Source: UBA1952 sp965200035 (GTDB lineage Bacteria; Bacteroidota; Bacteroidia; Chitinophagales; Chitinophagaceae). From it: a stretch of 64,000 nucleotides of DNA. Made by a program: the position numbers and the translations under genes. Positions 28,738-35,943 of the stretch are shown in pieces. Every line of letters begins with the position of its first letter. Within the stretch, counting starts at the first letter, position 1. The notes under the pieces are model-generated. The model was not told where the DNA came from and did not search any database. It saw only the letters and a program-made list of their open reading frames with translations. The stretch is from assembly GCA_965200035.1 (NCBI GenBank), contig OZ241334.1, positions 3,658,001-3,722,000 on the forward strand. Direction: 5' to 3'.

Positions 28738-29354
28738 GAAATATTTTTATTGTCATTATCCTTATGCTCGTTTGTAGCTGTAAAAATACTGAACAACAGC
28801 ATGTGAATAACTCTATAGATACATCCTATAGAACTTTCAAAGTAAGAATTACCCATGATAAATTGGATAGCGAGTTAAATATTATACCTATCGGATTTAA
28901 AGGAATCTACCCTAAAGTTGTTGATTCATTATCGTTAAACAATCTCTTTGATCAGGCAAAATGGGATATGTATTGTATAAGTTATGCTGATACTTGTTTT
29001 ACATCCAAAGAATATAAAATTCAAGATACAATCATTCCATTTTCGGGCCTGATATTGAAATATGAGGGGCATAAATTTCGCAATGATACTTTGCAGATTT
29101 ATTTTGGATTTTATTACAAGGATATTTTCAGGTGCGATAATTACCGATGCTCAAACATATTTCCACTTCATGGTGTCTGCTATAAGCTTGGCAGTAAAAG
29201 TTTTTATGCTTATGTGGATCTTAGTATGAGTGAACATTACATTGATGGACTTAGACGTAAAAAAGAGAATGGAATAAAATATTTAACTACTCACCCTCCA
29301 CAAAATAACTCATGGCTTTTAGATGAGGCTAGAAAACGGGGAGTTATAAAGTAG
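28734..29354 (+). CDS. Lipoprotein, candidate immunity protein for the RHS tip
   Basis: The 206-residue protein overlaps the end of the RHS gene by 4 bp (ATGA), so it is translationally coupled to the tip. It begins MRNIFIVIILMLVCSCKN, a lipoprotein signal with lipobox VCSC and Cys16 as the lipidated residue, followed by a polar domain rich in Tyr, Asp and Cys pairs (CDNYRCSN). It is strongly AT-rich, like the tip and unlike the RHS body. A small gene directly behind an RHS tip is normally its immunity gene. Lipidation would place it in the periplasm, suggesting the toxin acts in the cell envelope. No family is recognised and it could also be a second effector. Confidence 0.65.
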   Translation: MRNIFIVIILMLVCSCKNTEQQHVNNSIDTSYRTFKVRITHDKLDSELNIIPIGFKGIYPKVVDSLSLNNLFDQAKWDMYCISYADTCFTSKEYKIQDTIIPFSGLILKYEGHKFRNDTLQIYFGFYYKDIFRCDNYRCSNIFPLHGVCYKLGSKSFYAYVDLSMSEHYIDGLRRKKENGIKYLTTHPPQNNSWLLDEARKRGVIK

Positions 29355-29366
29355 AAACTAATATCC

Positions 29367-29474
29367 CCCCGCTACCGCAAGCCTGATGCGATGGTACGAG
29401 TGTAGCTGGCTTGTGGCTTACAAACCACAAGCCGTCAGAGCACACAGCATGATTTCAGGCCTGCGGCAGTGGGG
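29367..29474. repeat. Nested palindrome, RHS cassette module 1
   Basis: Outer arms 29367-29386 and 29455-29474 pair over 20 bp (17 Watson-Crick plus one G-T). Between them lies a second hairpin, GGCTTGTGG / CCACAAGCC with an 8-nt loop CTTACAAA (29408-29433). The structure begins 12 bp after the stop of the candidate immunity gene. The same element, nearly identical, recurs at 35621-35728 and in shortened form at 37523. Confidence 0.85.
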
Positions 29475-29662
29475 TTTGTCATAACCGGCTTCCGGGTTGT
29501 CCGAACCAGCTTCCGGGTTGTCATAACTGGCATCCGGGCTATCATAACCAGCATCCGGGTTATCAGAACTGGCTTCCGGTTTCTCCGAACCGGCATCCGG
29601 GTTATCATAACCAGCATCCGGGTTATCAGAACTGGCTTCCGGTTTCTCCGAACCAGCACCCC
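29474..29662 (+). repeat. 21-bp tandem repeats encoding heptapeptides, module 1
   Basis: Nine units of 21 bp (consensus like GGTTATCATAACCAGCATCC plus G), with a 63-bp higher-order period because units 4-6 resemble units 7-9. In the reading frame of the downstream RHS core the units encode the heptapeptide Pro-Gly-Tyr-His/Gln-Asn-Gln/Trp-His/Leu. The frame is open from the TGA at 29450 through the repeats into PDGNMIQ without a stop. There is no ATG before the core. Confidence 0.85.
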
Positions 29663-31246
29663 GATGGCAACATGATTCAGGACAACAACAAGGGCATTGA
29701 TAACATTGGCTACAACGCACAGGACCTTCCGGTATGGGTGCAGGGCACCAAAGGCACGGTAAGCAATACCTACGATGCGGGTGGCGGCCTGCTGGAAAAG
29801 CGCATCACCCCCGCGGCGGGCGCCCCGGTGGTGTACCGCTACCTGGGCCCGCTGGTATTTAAGGATGACAGCCTGAGCTACGCGCTGCACGCCGAAGGGC
29901 GCTGCCGCTGGCTGGGCGGTCAGCAAAAGTACCAGTACGATTATTTTGTAAAAGACCACCTGGGCAACGTGCGGACCGTGATAACCACCGAGCCGGGCGC
30001 GCCCCAGTACTATGTAGCCACTTACGAAAACAGCCGCGCGCTGGAGGAAGGGTCGGTATTCGATCATATGGCGGAAGTGCGCGATGACAACGACATAGAC
30101 CCTCAGCCCGGCGACCTTAAAGTAGCGCTGCTGGATGGCAGCGACCCGAACCGGCGGATCGGCAGCTCACTGATGCTGAAAGTGATGGCGGGCGATGAGT
30201 TCGACATCAGTGTGGATGCGGCTTACGATGGTGAGGTGGATCCCAAAAATAATGACTATGCGCGGGGAACCGAGATGCTGGAATCGCTGATCGGTGCGCT
30301 GACCTCCGGCGCCACGGTACTTCCGGAAGGGGAGGGCAGTGCAAATTCCGAGCTGGTGAGCCGGCTGTTCCATGGCTCGGACTTTCTGGGCACCTATCAG
30401 GCGCTGAAAGATCAGGTGTACGACCCTGCCTATCCGCGCTCTTACCTGGGGTATGCATTCTTTGATGAGCACCTGAAGCTGGTGGCTGAAGAGAGCGGGA
30501 TGCTGCAGGTAACGCAGGATGCGTCGGGTACGTGGAAGACGATCGGCAAGCCGCGCATTCATATACCGGGCAACGGGTTCTTCACAGTGTTTACGGTGAA
30601 TGAGGATTATAATACGCCGGTGCGGATGAACAACCTTGCGGTGACCTACAGCCGTGGCAGGCTGCTGGAAGAGCAGCACTACTACCCGCACGGTCTGGTG
30701 GCCGATGAGGGCAACAGCAACCCGGTGGCGAACAGGTTTCTGTACCAGGGCAAGGAGCTGCAGGACGAGGCAGGGCTGCAGCTCTACGACTTCGGGGCGC
30801 GTCAGTACGATCCACAGATCGGTCGTTTCTGGGGCATAGACCCGATGGACCAGTTCCCGAGCGGGTACACAGGCATGGGCAACAGCCCGTCCAACATGGT
30901 GGACCCCGATGGGATGCAGGCTAGGTGGACGCCAAGCGAAGCACCCAATGAACCTGCTCCTTTAACTGGAGATGGAGAATTGCCGGATGGCGCCTATGCC
31001 ATCAGCCAAGACAATGTTGAGAATAACTCTGCTGCTGATCCCGGACAAGGCGATGACGATACACATGTCTATAACAATGAAACAGGAAATCTATTAGGAA
31101 CGATAAAAGATGATCATCCTGGGGTAGCTTCGGTTATTCCGGTAGATCCATCCCGGGAAGGTGAAGTGACCCAATCCATTGATGCGATTAATGCAAAGAC
31201 TCAGGAAGCCATAAACAATGCAGGGGATTTTGTACGAATGACTTAG
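29658..31246 (+). pseudogene. Displaced RHS core copy, 5'-truncated and without a tip
   Basis: A copy of the last part of the RHS body, the core and the post-core linker (29658-31236), seemingly identical to 26648-28226. After the identical part the frame ends at once (Arg-Met-Thr-stop), so the toxin-like tip is missing. It has no promoter or signal peptide, and the first Met is inside the repeat region. The copy is a displaced RHS cassette of the kind that serves as a donor for tip exchange in enterobacterial rhs loci. In its present form, recombination with the intact gene would delete 3010 bp and leave an RHS protein with no tip. Confidence 0.85.
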
Positions 31247-31325
31247 TTTTAAACGTTACTATCTGAGGGAAGCTTTCAATTGGCTTCAATAAACAATACC
31301 CTGAACTCACGTTAATTAAGAAAAA

Positions 31326-32225
31326 ATGGTTACCAAAGCAATTAAGAATGATGAAAGAGAGCCGTTTTTTGAAAATTTCCAACTGAAAATGATTGAATTG
31401 CCCGATTGTGTGCTACGGGTCAGATATGGCGGATATGGACCGCCGGTATTGTTGTTACATGGCCATCCCAGAACACATACCACATGGCATAAAGTAGCGC
31501 CATTATTAGCGGCCTATTTTACAGTAGTTTGTCCTGATCTCCCTGGTTTTGGAAGATCATCCGTACCTTCTGATCACGAGGACCATATCGGGTCGTCAAA
31601 ACGTGCAAAAGCTAAAAGCTGTATTGCATTAATGCAATTGCTGGGTTTCTCAAAATTTGTAATCGTCGGACATGACCGGGGAGCCTATACAGCATTTCGG
31701 ACTGCTATGGATTATCCGGAGAATATTAGCCAATTAGTAATACTGGATGCTGTTCCAATACTTGAAGCACTGGAACTATGTAATGAAAAATTCGCAAAAG
31801 CCTGGTGGCATTGGTTTTTTTATGGACAGCCGGAAAAACCCGAACGTGCAATCCTGGCTGATCCAGAAGCATGGTACGGGGCCGATCCTATCCAAATGGG
31901 AGAACTAAATCATCAAGACTTTTTGGCAGCAATTCGTTCTCCCGAAACGGTACATGGGATGGTCGAAGATTACCGGGCGGGGCTGGGAATTGATCGTCTA
32001 CATGATGAACAAGATAGAGCAGAAGGAAGAAAAATAATTTGCCCTTCATTGTGTTTATGGTCTAAAAAGGATGATTTAGAATATTTATACGGAGACGTAT
32101 TAGGGATATGGGATAACTGGATGGATAACGTTCATGGACATAGTATAGATTGTGGCCATCACATGGCTGAAGAGGCACCGGAAGTTCTTGCTGAAGCATT
32201 GATTAATTTTATAAATACAGATTGA
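31326..32225 (+). CDS. Alpha/beta hydrolase of the haloacetate dehalogenase / epoxide hydrolase type
   Basis: The 299-residue protein has the oxyanion-hole motif HGHP (residues 45-48), nucleophile Asp117 in VGHDRGAY, and catalytic His278 in CGHHMAEEAP. Asp in place of Ser at the nucleophile marks haloalkane/haloacetate dehalogenases and epoxide hydrolases. Fluoroacetate dehalogenases have a second Arg three residues after DR, and this protein has Tyr121 there, so a halo-acid substrate is doubtful. The gene sits between displaced RHS pieces, 80 bp after the truncated core copy, and has no visible functional link to them. No signal peptide. Confidence 0.85.
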   Translation: MVTKAIKNDEREPFFENFQLKMIELPDCVLRVRYGGYGPPVLLLHGHPRTHTTWHKVAPLLAAYFTVVCPDLPGFGRSSVPSDHEDHIGSSKRAKAKSCIALMQLLGFSKFVIVGHDRGAYTAFRTAMDYPENISQLVILDAVPILEALELCNEKFAKAWWHWFFYGQPEKPERAILADPEAWYGADPIQMGELNHQDFLAAIRSPETVHGMVEDYRAGLGIDRLHDEQDRAEGRKIICPSLCLWSKKDDLEYLYGDVLGIWDNWMDNVHGHSIDCGHHMAEEAPEVLAEALINFINTD

Positions 32226-32461
32226 CGCGATTAAAAATTTGGCTTCGTTGGTTTCTTTACATCAGCCCGGTTCCCTTGTGACAAGTAGAATCGATACATT
32301 AACTGTGCGAATCAAGGCTTCGCGGATCTGCAAAGCAAGCTGATCAATTCAGACATATATACCGGTAAGTTTTAACCCTGGTTCTGTGGTTATCACTATT
32401 GCTTTGCCACCGCCGACAAGTCAGACACCTGTATCAAAAGGGCAGAACCAATAGAATAAAC

Positions 32462-33319
32462 TCAATCTGCGTTACCGGGTTTCTGGTCAAAAAAATTACT
32501 TTTTTCGCCAATTGCCGTTTTGACACAATTCATAATGGATTCGTGCAGATCGGTACCAGAAGCGTGCAGCGGATCGATGGACTTTACCAATAATGCCCGC
32601 AAAGTAAAAAGTTCATCTCTGTTATATTTTTTAGAACCTTTTACCAAATCCAATTTCATAAGCTCTTCCTGTTGATTATGTTTTGGATTGTAGATTTCAT
32701 TTATATGGCTACACTGATGGCAAACGCCATTTTTGTTGATTAATGCGCATCTGTACTCAAAAATATCTGTCATGGTATTCCTTGCGTCATTCAGCAAGTG
32801 CTTGATTACACCTTCTGTCTTCCCTAAGATGAGACCAATTTCCTTAATCTGAAATTCATAGATTTCCTTTAAGATCAGTGCGACCTGATTTTCTATGGTC
32901 AGCGTCTTTGAAATGCAGGTGAAGCAGAAATCGATATGCTCTCTCATTTCATAGGCGCCAGCATTAGAGTTATCGTGAATAACCCGAAAAGCCTCTCTGA
33001 CCTCATCTGAACCTATGGCAAGATCTGCCCCCCGGTCCTGCGCATCTGCCTTCCATCTTTTAAATTTTCGTAAATGATCGTAAGCCAGGTTGGTGGCTAT
33101 TTTAAATACCCAGGTTTTTAGAGAGGATTCCTGATTAAAGGACGATATATTGGTAAACGCCCTGATGAAGGTATCATGAGCCAGATCATCCACATCTTCC
33201 CGATTGGTAAGCAAACGCCACAGGTAAGATTTCAACTGGCTATGAAACCCGGCAAATAGTTCCTGGAATGCGTTAATATCTCCGGCTATGGCGCATTTGA
33301 GAATTTCTTCTTTTTCCAT
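32462..33319 (-). CDS. ECF-type RNA polymerase sigma factor with C-terminal extension
   Basis: The 285-residue protein has sigma region 2 (EDVDDLAHDTFIRAFTN, then SLKTWVFKIATNLAYDHLRK) and region 4 (KEIYEFQIKEIGLILGKTEG, then VIKHLL), followed by an 85-residue extension. The extension starts with a Cys-rich segment (CALINKNGVCHQCSHINE) that may bind zinc and has a helical tail. Ordinary ECF factors are about 180 residues, so the extension probably senses or regulates. It is downstream of an unusual SDR gene on the same strand but separated by a terminator. No anti-sigma gene is adjacent. Confidence 0.85.
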   Translation of the reverse strand: MEKEEILKCAIAGDINAFQELFAGFHSQLKSYLWRLLTNREDVDDLAHDTFIRAFTNISSFNQESSLKTWVFKIATNLAYDHLRKFKRWKADAQDRGADLAIGSDEVREAFRVIHDNSNAGAYEMREHIDFCFTCISKTLTIENQVALILKEIYEFQIKEIGLILGKTEGVIKHLLNDARNTMTDIFEYRCALINKNGVCHQCSHINEIYNPKHNQQEELMKLDLVKGSKKYNRDELFTLRALLVKSIDPLHASGTDLHESIMNCVKTAIGEKSNFFDQKPGNAD

Positions 33320-33344
33320 TTATTCAATTAATTAACAGGCAAAA

Positions 33345-33375
33345 GGCTGCAGGCTTCTGACGGAAGCCTGCAGCC
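33345..33375 (-). terminator. Terminator between the SDR and sigma factor genes
   Basis: A perfect 13-bp inverted repeat (GGCTGCAGGCTTC / GAAGCCTGCAGCC) with a 5-nt loop, 10 bp after the SDR stop codon. On the minus strand it is followed by TTTTGCC. Confidence 0.85.
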
Positions 33376-33384
33376 ACTAATGTA

Positions 33385-34188
33385 TTATAAGATATTCATC
33401 TTTCCGCAATCCACATCTACAATATGGCTGTTGAATACAATCCCTGTCTCAGAAGCAAGAAAAGCAGCTGTTTCACCTACTTGTTTTAAGGTAGGGCCTG
33501 TCTTTAGCAGGTCAAAAGCTTTGTACTGCATCACCAACTGTTCCCGTGGTATTCCATACTGTTGTGCAGAAGCATCTATCCATCCGGAAATCCGCTTCGT
33601 CTCAAGCAGGGCACCGGGACAAATACAGATGACCTTTATATTGTCCGCTCCCCATTCGGTGGCCATCACCCGCGTCAGCCCTTCAAGGGCTGCACTGGCG
33701 GCCGTGATGCCGGCCACATTCGGAAGTTTGGACCTGGATAATGCAGCGGTAAGCAATAATACTGTTCCCTCGGATTGGGTTTGCTTCATATACTTCGCTG
33801 CAATCCTCGAAGTAAGGAATTGCGACCCACAAATTATTTCCATCGGCGCCATAAATTGTCTGAAGGTCGCCTCGGTAGTAGGCGGGCGCCCGCCCATATC
33901 GCTATACTCAACTGCAATGCCATTGAATACGACATCTAATCTGCCGTTATCCGCAACGACTTTTTTTAAGTAGTTGTCTATTTCGGCTTCATTCAGCGCA
34001 TCCACTCTGGCGGATTCTACGCATCCACCATTGTCTTTAAGCTCCAGGGCCAGCGTTTCTACGGTATCCAGGTTGCGGGCGGTGACATATACCTTTGCCC
34101 CGTGTTCCGCAAAGGATCTTGCAACTGCACCCGCGATCTCTCCGGAAGCCGCAAATACTACGGCTACTTTGTTTTTTAGATTTACCAT
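33385..34188 (-). CDS. SDR-family protein lacking the catalytic Tyr and Lys
   Basis: The 267-residue protein has the short-chain dehydrogenase layout: N-terminal Rossmann segment (VAVVFAASGEIAGAVARSFA), NGIAV in place of NNAG, and the ALSRSKLPNVAGITAASAAL region. Where classical members have Tyr-x-x-x-Lys, this sequence reads Ile-Thr-Ala-Ala-Ser, so both catalytic residues are absent. The glycine loop is also altered. It ends with a normal ICPGALLETKR segment and a tail. It may bind a nucleotide as a regulator or use another chemistry. It is upstream of the ECF sigma gene and has its own terminator. Confidence 0.8.
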   Translation of the reverse strand: MVNLKNKVAVVFAASGEIAGAVARSFAEHGAKVYVTARNLDTVETLALELKDNGGCVESARVDALNEAEIDNYLKKVVADNGRLDVVFNGIAVEYSDMGGRPPTTEATFRQFMAPMEIICGSQFLTSRIAAKYMKQTQSEGTVLLLTAALSRSKLPNVAGITAASAALEGLTRVMATEWGADNIKVICICPGALLETKRISGWIDASAQQYGIPREQLVMQYKAFDLLKTGPTLKQVGETAAFLASETGIVFNSHIVDVDCGKMNIL

Positions 34189-34600
34189 TTTAATCAGGTT
34201 TGTCTATGGACGATTTAGCTGATCAAAACGGTCGGGAATTTTCAAAGAAAATAAACACGATATTAAAATGGTATGGTATTAAATTCATTGTTGAATATCG
34301 AAGAAAACTTTATCGGAACTATCATTCAAAATTCACTTGGCATAGACAATAAACTGCTAAAGACCTCATTGTTAATTTCAGACTATAAGGATACAAACGG
34401 ACATTATGAATCGAGTTATCAAACTGTACCCCATCAGATTCTTAGTATTTTCACAAATGCGGTTTTTGGCATACCTGATTGAGCAAGTATGACTATGTCT
34501 TCTCATTATGAAAATGAGATTATATATACAAATAAGTGGGTACAGGATAAAGCAGATGGTCACACCACTTCCGCAATACCTTTAACTTTAGGTGCATTAA
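34189..34600. other. AT-rich gap (412 bp) in the RHS cassette array
   Basis: No convincing gene. A 69-codon frame at 34273-34482 starts with ATG and is AT-rich but matches nothing I know. The last part reads as TNKWVQDKADGHTTSAIPLT then LGALK in another frame, which could be an eroded front end of the toxin remnant that follows, shifted by one base. Confidence 0.4.
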
Positions 34601-34945
34601 AGTGGAGGCGCAGAATATGCGGGCGGTATTGAAATTACAGGAGTGACTGCAGCTTCCGTAAGCGTTCCGCTTATGACAGTTGCAGGCGTACTATTACCTT
34701 ACAAAGCTGGCAGTGGTTCTGCTTATAAGAGTTCTGCACTTTATCAGATGGAGCAAGCTGACAAATTTTTGGAAAATTGGAGATTTTCAAAAGGAGGAAA
34801 ACAGGGTCTTTGGGACGACCAATTGTTACCGATGCCTATACCTGACTTACAAGCCCTTAAAGAAAAGGCATTAGCTGATAAAGATAAACAGTTAGTTCAG
34901 AGAATTAATAAAGAAGAAAAGAGAAGAGGGGTTAGAAATAAATAA
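34601..34945 (+). pseudogene. Displaced RHS toxin-tip remnant (tip 2)
   Basis: The frame is open from a TAA at 34598 and reads SGGAEYAGGIEITG, then a hydrophobic stretch (VSVPLMTVAGVLLPYKAG) and a basic helical end (KDKQLVQRINKEEKRRGVRN). No plausible start precedes it; a GTG at 34643 is the first candidate. The G-A-E-Y-A-G segment resembles linkers after RHS cores, and the basic C-terminal part resembles the end of a polymorphic toxin domain. It is followed 22 bp later by an AT-rich immunity-like gene and then by a palindromic module, repeating the order of cassette 1. Its activity is unknown. Confidence 0.55.
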
Positions 34946-34967
34946 AAAAGAGATTCAAACTAATTCT

Positions 34968-35540
34968 ATGGAAAATAGCATTAAAAATATATTTACAGAT
35001 TGGTTTAGGAGACAAGAATATTTAAATTCTTTAACTATTGCAGATAGAGATAATGAAGAACTACTAGCTGTAATAAATAATAACATCGTACAACACAAGT
35101 TAATTGAAGACAGTCTAGCAGCAGCTATAAAAATCAAATATTTTAACCCGCTATTCTTAGACCTAGTCAGAGACATTCTACATGGCAGAACCTCTTATCT
35201 CTTAAAGTTAACTGCTCTTGATTACCTATTGTATAATTATGATTATATATTATCTGATATTTTTATCGTTTTGAATTCCAAAGTGGAAAATCATTCCAAT
35301 GTTTTAGTGTCTTTTCAAGCTAAGTTGAATCTAGTTTGTGTGTATGAGGAATATATTAAATATTTTCTGATGTTTTCTTCCTATAAAGACTCAACGTTTT
35401 TTTACCGGTTTTTAAATAGTCTTTCTGCTTGTATTCATCTGAGAAAAGTCTTTAAAAATTATAAGAATGAAATTTTGATAATTTTAAATAAGCATATTGA
35501 AATCGCTCCCTTGCAAAGAGATGAGTTAAATAATGCTTGA
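34968..35540 (+). CDS. Candidate immunity protein 2 (190 aa, AT-rich)
   Basis: The 190-residue protein is all-helical in appearance, rich in Ile, Leu, Tyr and Asn, with repeated segments around 30-40 residues long (LLAVINNNIVQHKLIEDSLA, LLKLTALDYLLYNYDYILSD). It has no signal peptide, so it should be cytoplasmic, unlike the lipoprotein behind tip 1. The gene is much more AT-rich than the RHS body. Position directly behind a tip remnant and 80 bp before a palindromic module points to an immunity role. No family name can be given; HEAT-like helical repeats are possible. Confidence 0.6.
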   Translation: MENSIKNIFTDWFRRQEYLNSLTIADRDNEELLAVINNNIVQHKLIEDSLAAAIKIKYFNPLFLDLVRDILHGRTSYLLKLTALDYLLYNYDYILSDIFIVLNSKVENHSNVLVSFQAKLNLVCVYEEYIKYFLMFSSYKDSTFFYRFLNSLSACIHLRKVFKNYKNEILIILNKHIEIAPLQRDELNNA

Positions 35541-35620
35541 TGACATTTTTTTTACCAATTAATCAATGTAGGCTTAGTATATAGTAGAATGTAGCATTGG
35601 AAAGCGTATAGACGTCCTAC

Positions 35621-35728
35621 CCCCGCTGCCGCAGGCTTGATACTCTGGTACGTGTGTATCCGGCTTGTGGCTTACAAACCACAAGCCGTCAGAGCACACA
35701 GCATGATTTCAGGCCTGCGGCAGCGGGG
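35621..35728. repeat. Nested palindrome, RHS cassette module 2
   Basis: Outer arms 35621-35640 and 35709-35728 pair over 20 bp with only one T-G wobble. The inner hairpin CGGCTTGTGG / CCACAAGCCG has the same 8-nt loop CTTACAAA (35661-35688). This is the best-preserved copy and closely matches module 1 in both arms and in the bases between. Confidence 0.88.
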
Positions 35729-35790
35729 TTTGTCATAACCGGTATCCGGTTTGTCATAACCGGCATCCGGGTTATCCGAACCAGCACCCT
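35728..35790 (+). repeat. 21-bp heptapeptide repeats, module 2
   Basis: Three units of 21 bp directly after the palindrome. In the frame of the following RHS fragment they read VCHNRYP, VCHNRHP and GYPNQHP, then PDSNMIQDNN. This is the same fusion point to the RHS core as in module 1, with the last unit (TCCGAACCAGCACC) identical in both. Confidence 0.85.
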
Positions 35791-35943
35791 GATAGCAACA
35801 TGATTCAGGACAACAACAAGGGCATATCCAACATGGCCTACAATGCGCTGGACCTGCCGGTATGGGTACAGGGCACCAGAGGCACGGTAAGCAATACCTA
35901 CGATGCAGCGGGCATCCTGCTGGAAAAAGGTCATCACCCCCGC
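35787..35943 (+). pseudogene. Diverged RHS core fragment
   Basis: About 52 codons of RHS sequence (SNMIQDNNKGISNMAYNALD, then LPVWVQGTRGTVSNTYDAAG) corresponding to the start of the core repeat. It differs at many positions from the copies at 26648 and 29658, so it came from a different rhs gene. A one-base insertion in the run of As after CTGGA shifts the frame, and the homology stops near 35943 where the ClC gene begins on the other strand. Confidence 0.85.

Noticed and set aside
29367..29474. Integron attC site
   Set aside because: The size and nested stems fit loosely, but the arms lack the RYYYAAC / GTTRRRY core sites and no integron integrase is in the window. Kept only as one hypothesis for the module.
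29474..29662. CRISPR array or diversity-generating retroelement
   Set aside because: Units are contiguous 21-bp repeats without spacers. There are no cas genes and no reverse transcriptase, and the duplicated core shows no adenine-biased changes.
29418..29720. Minus-strand frame with repeated SEKPEASSDNPDAG-like heptads
   Set aside because: It is the complement of the 21-bp repeats. The plus-strand frame is the one that continues into the RHS core in two modules.
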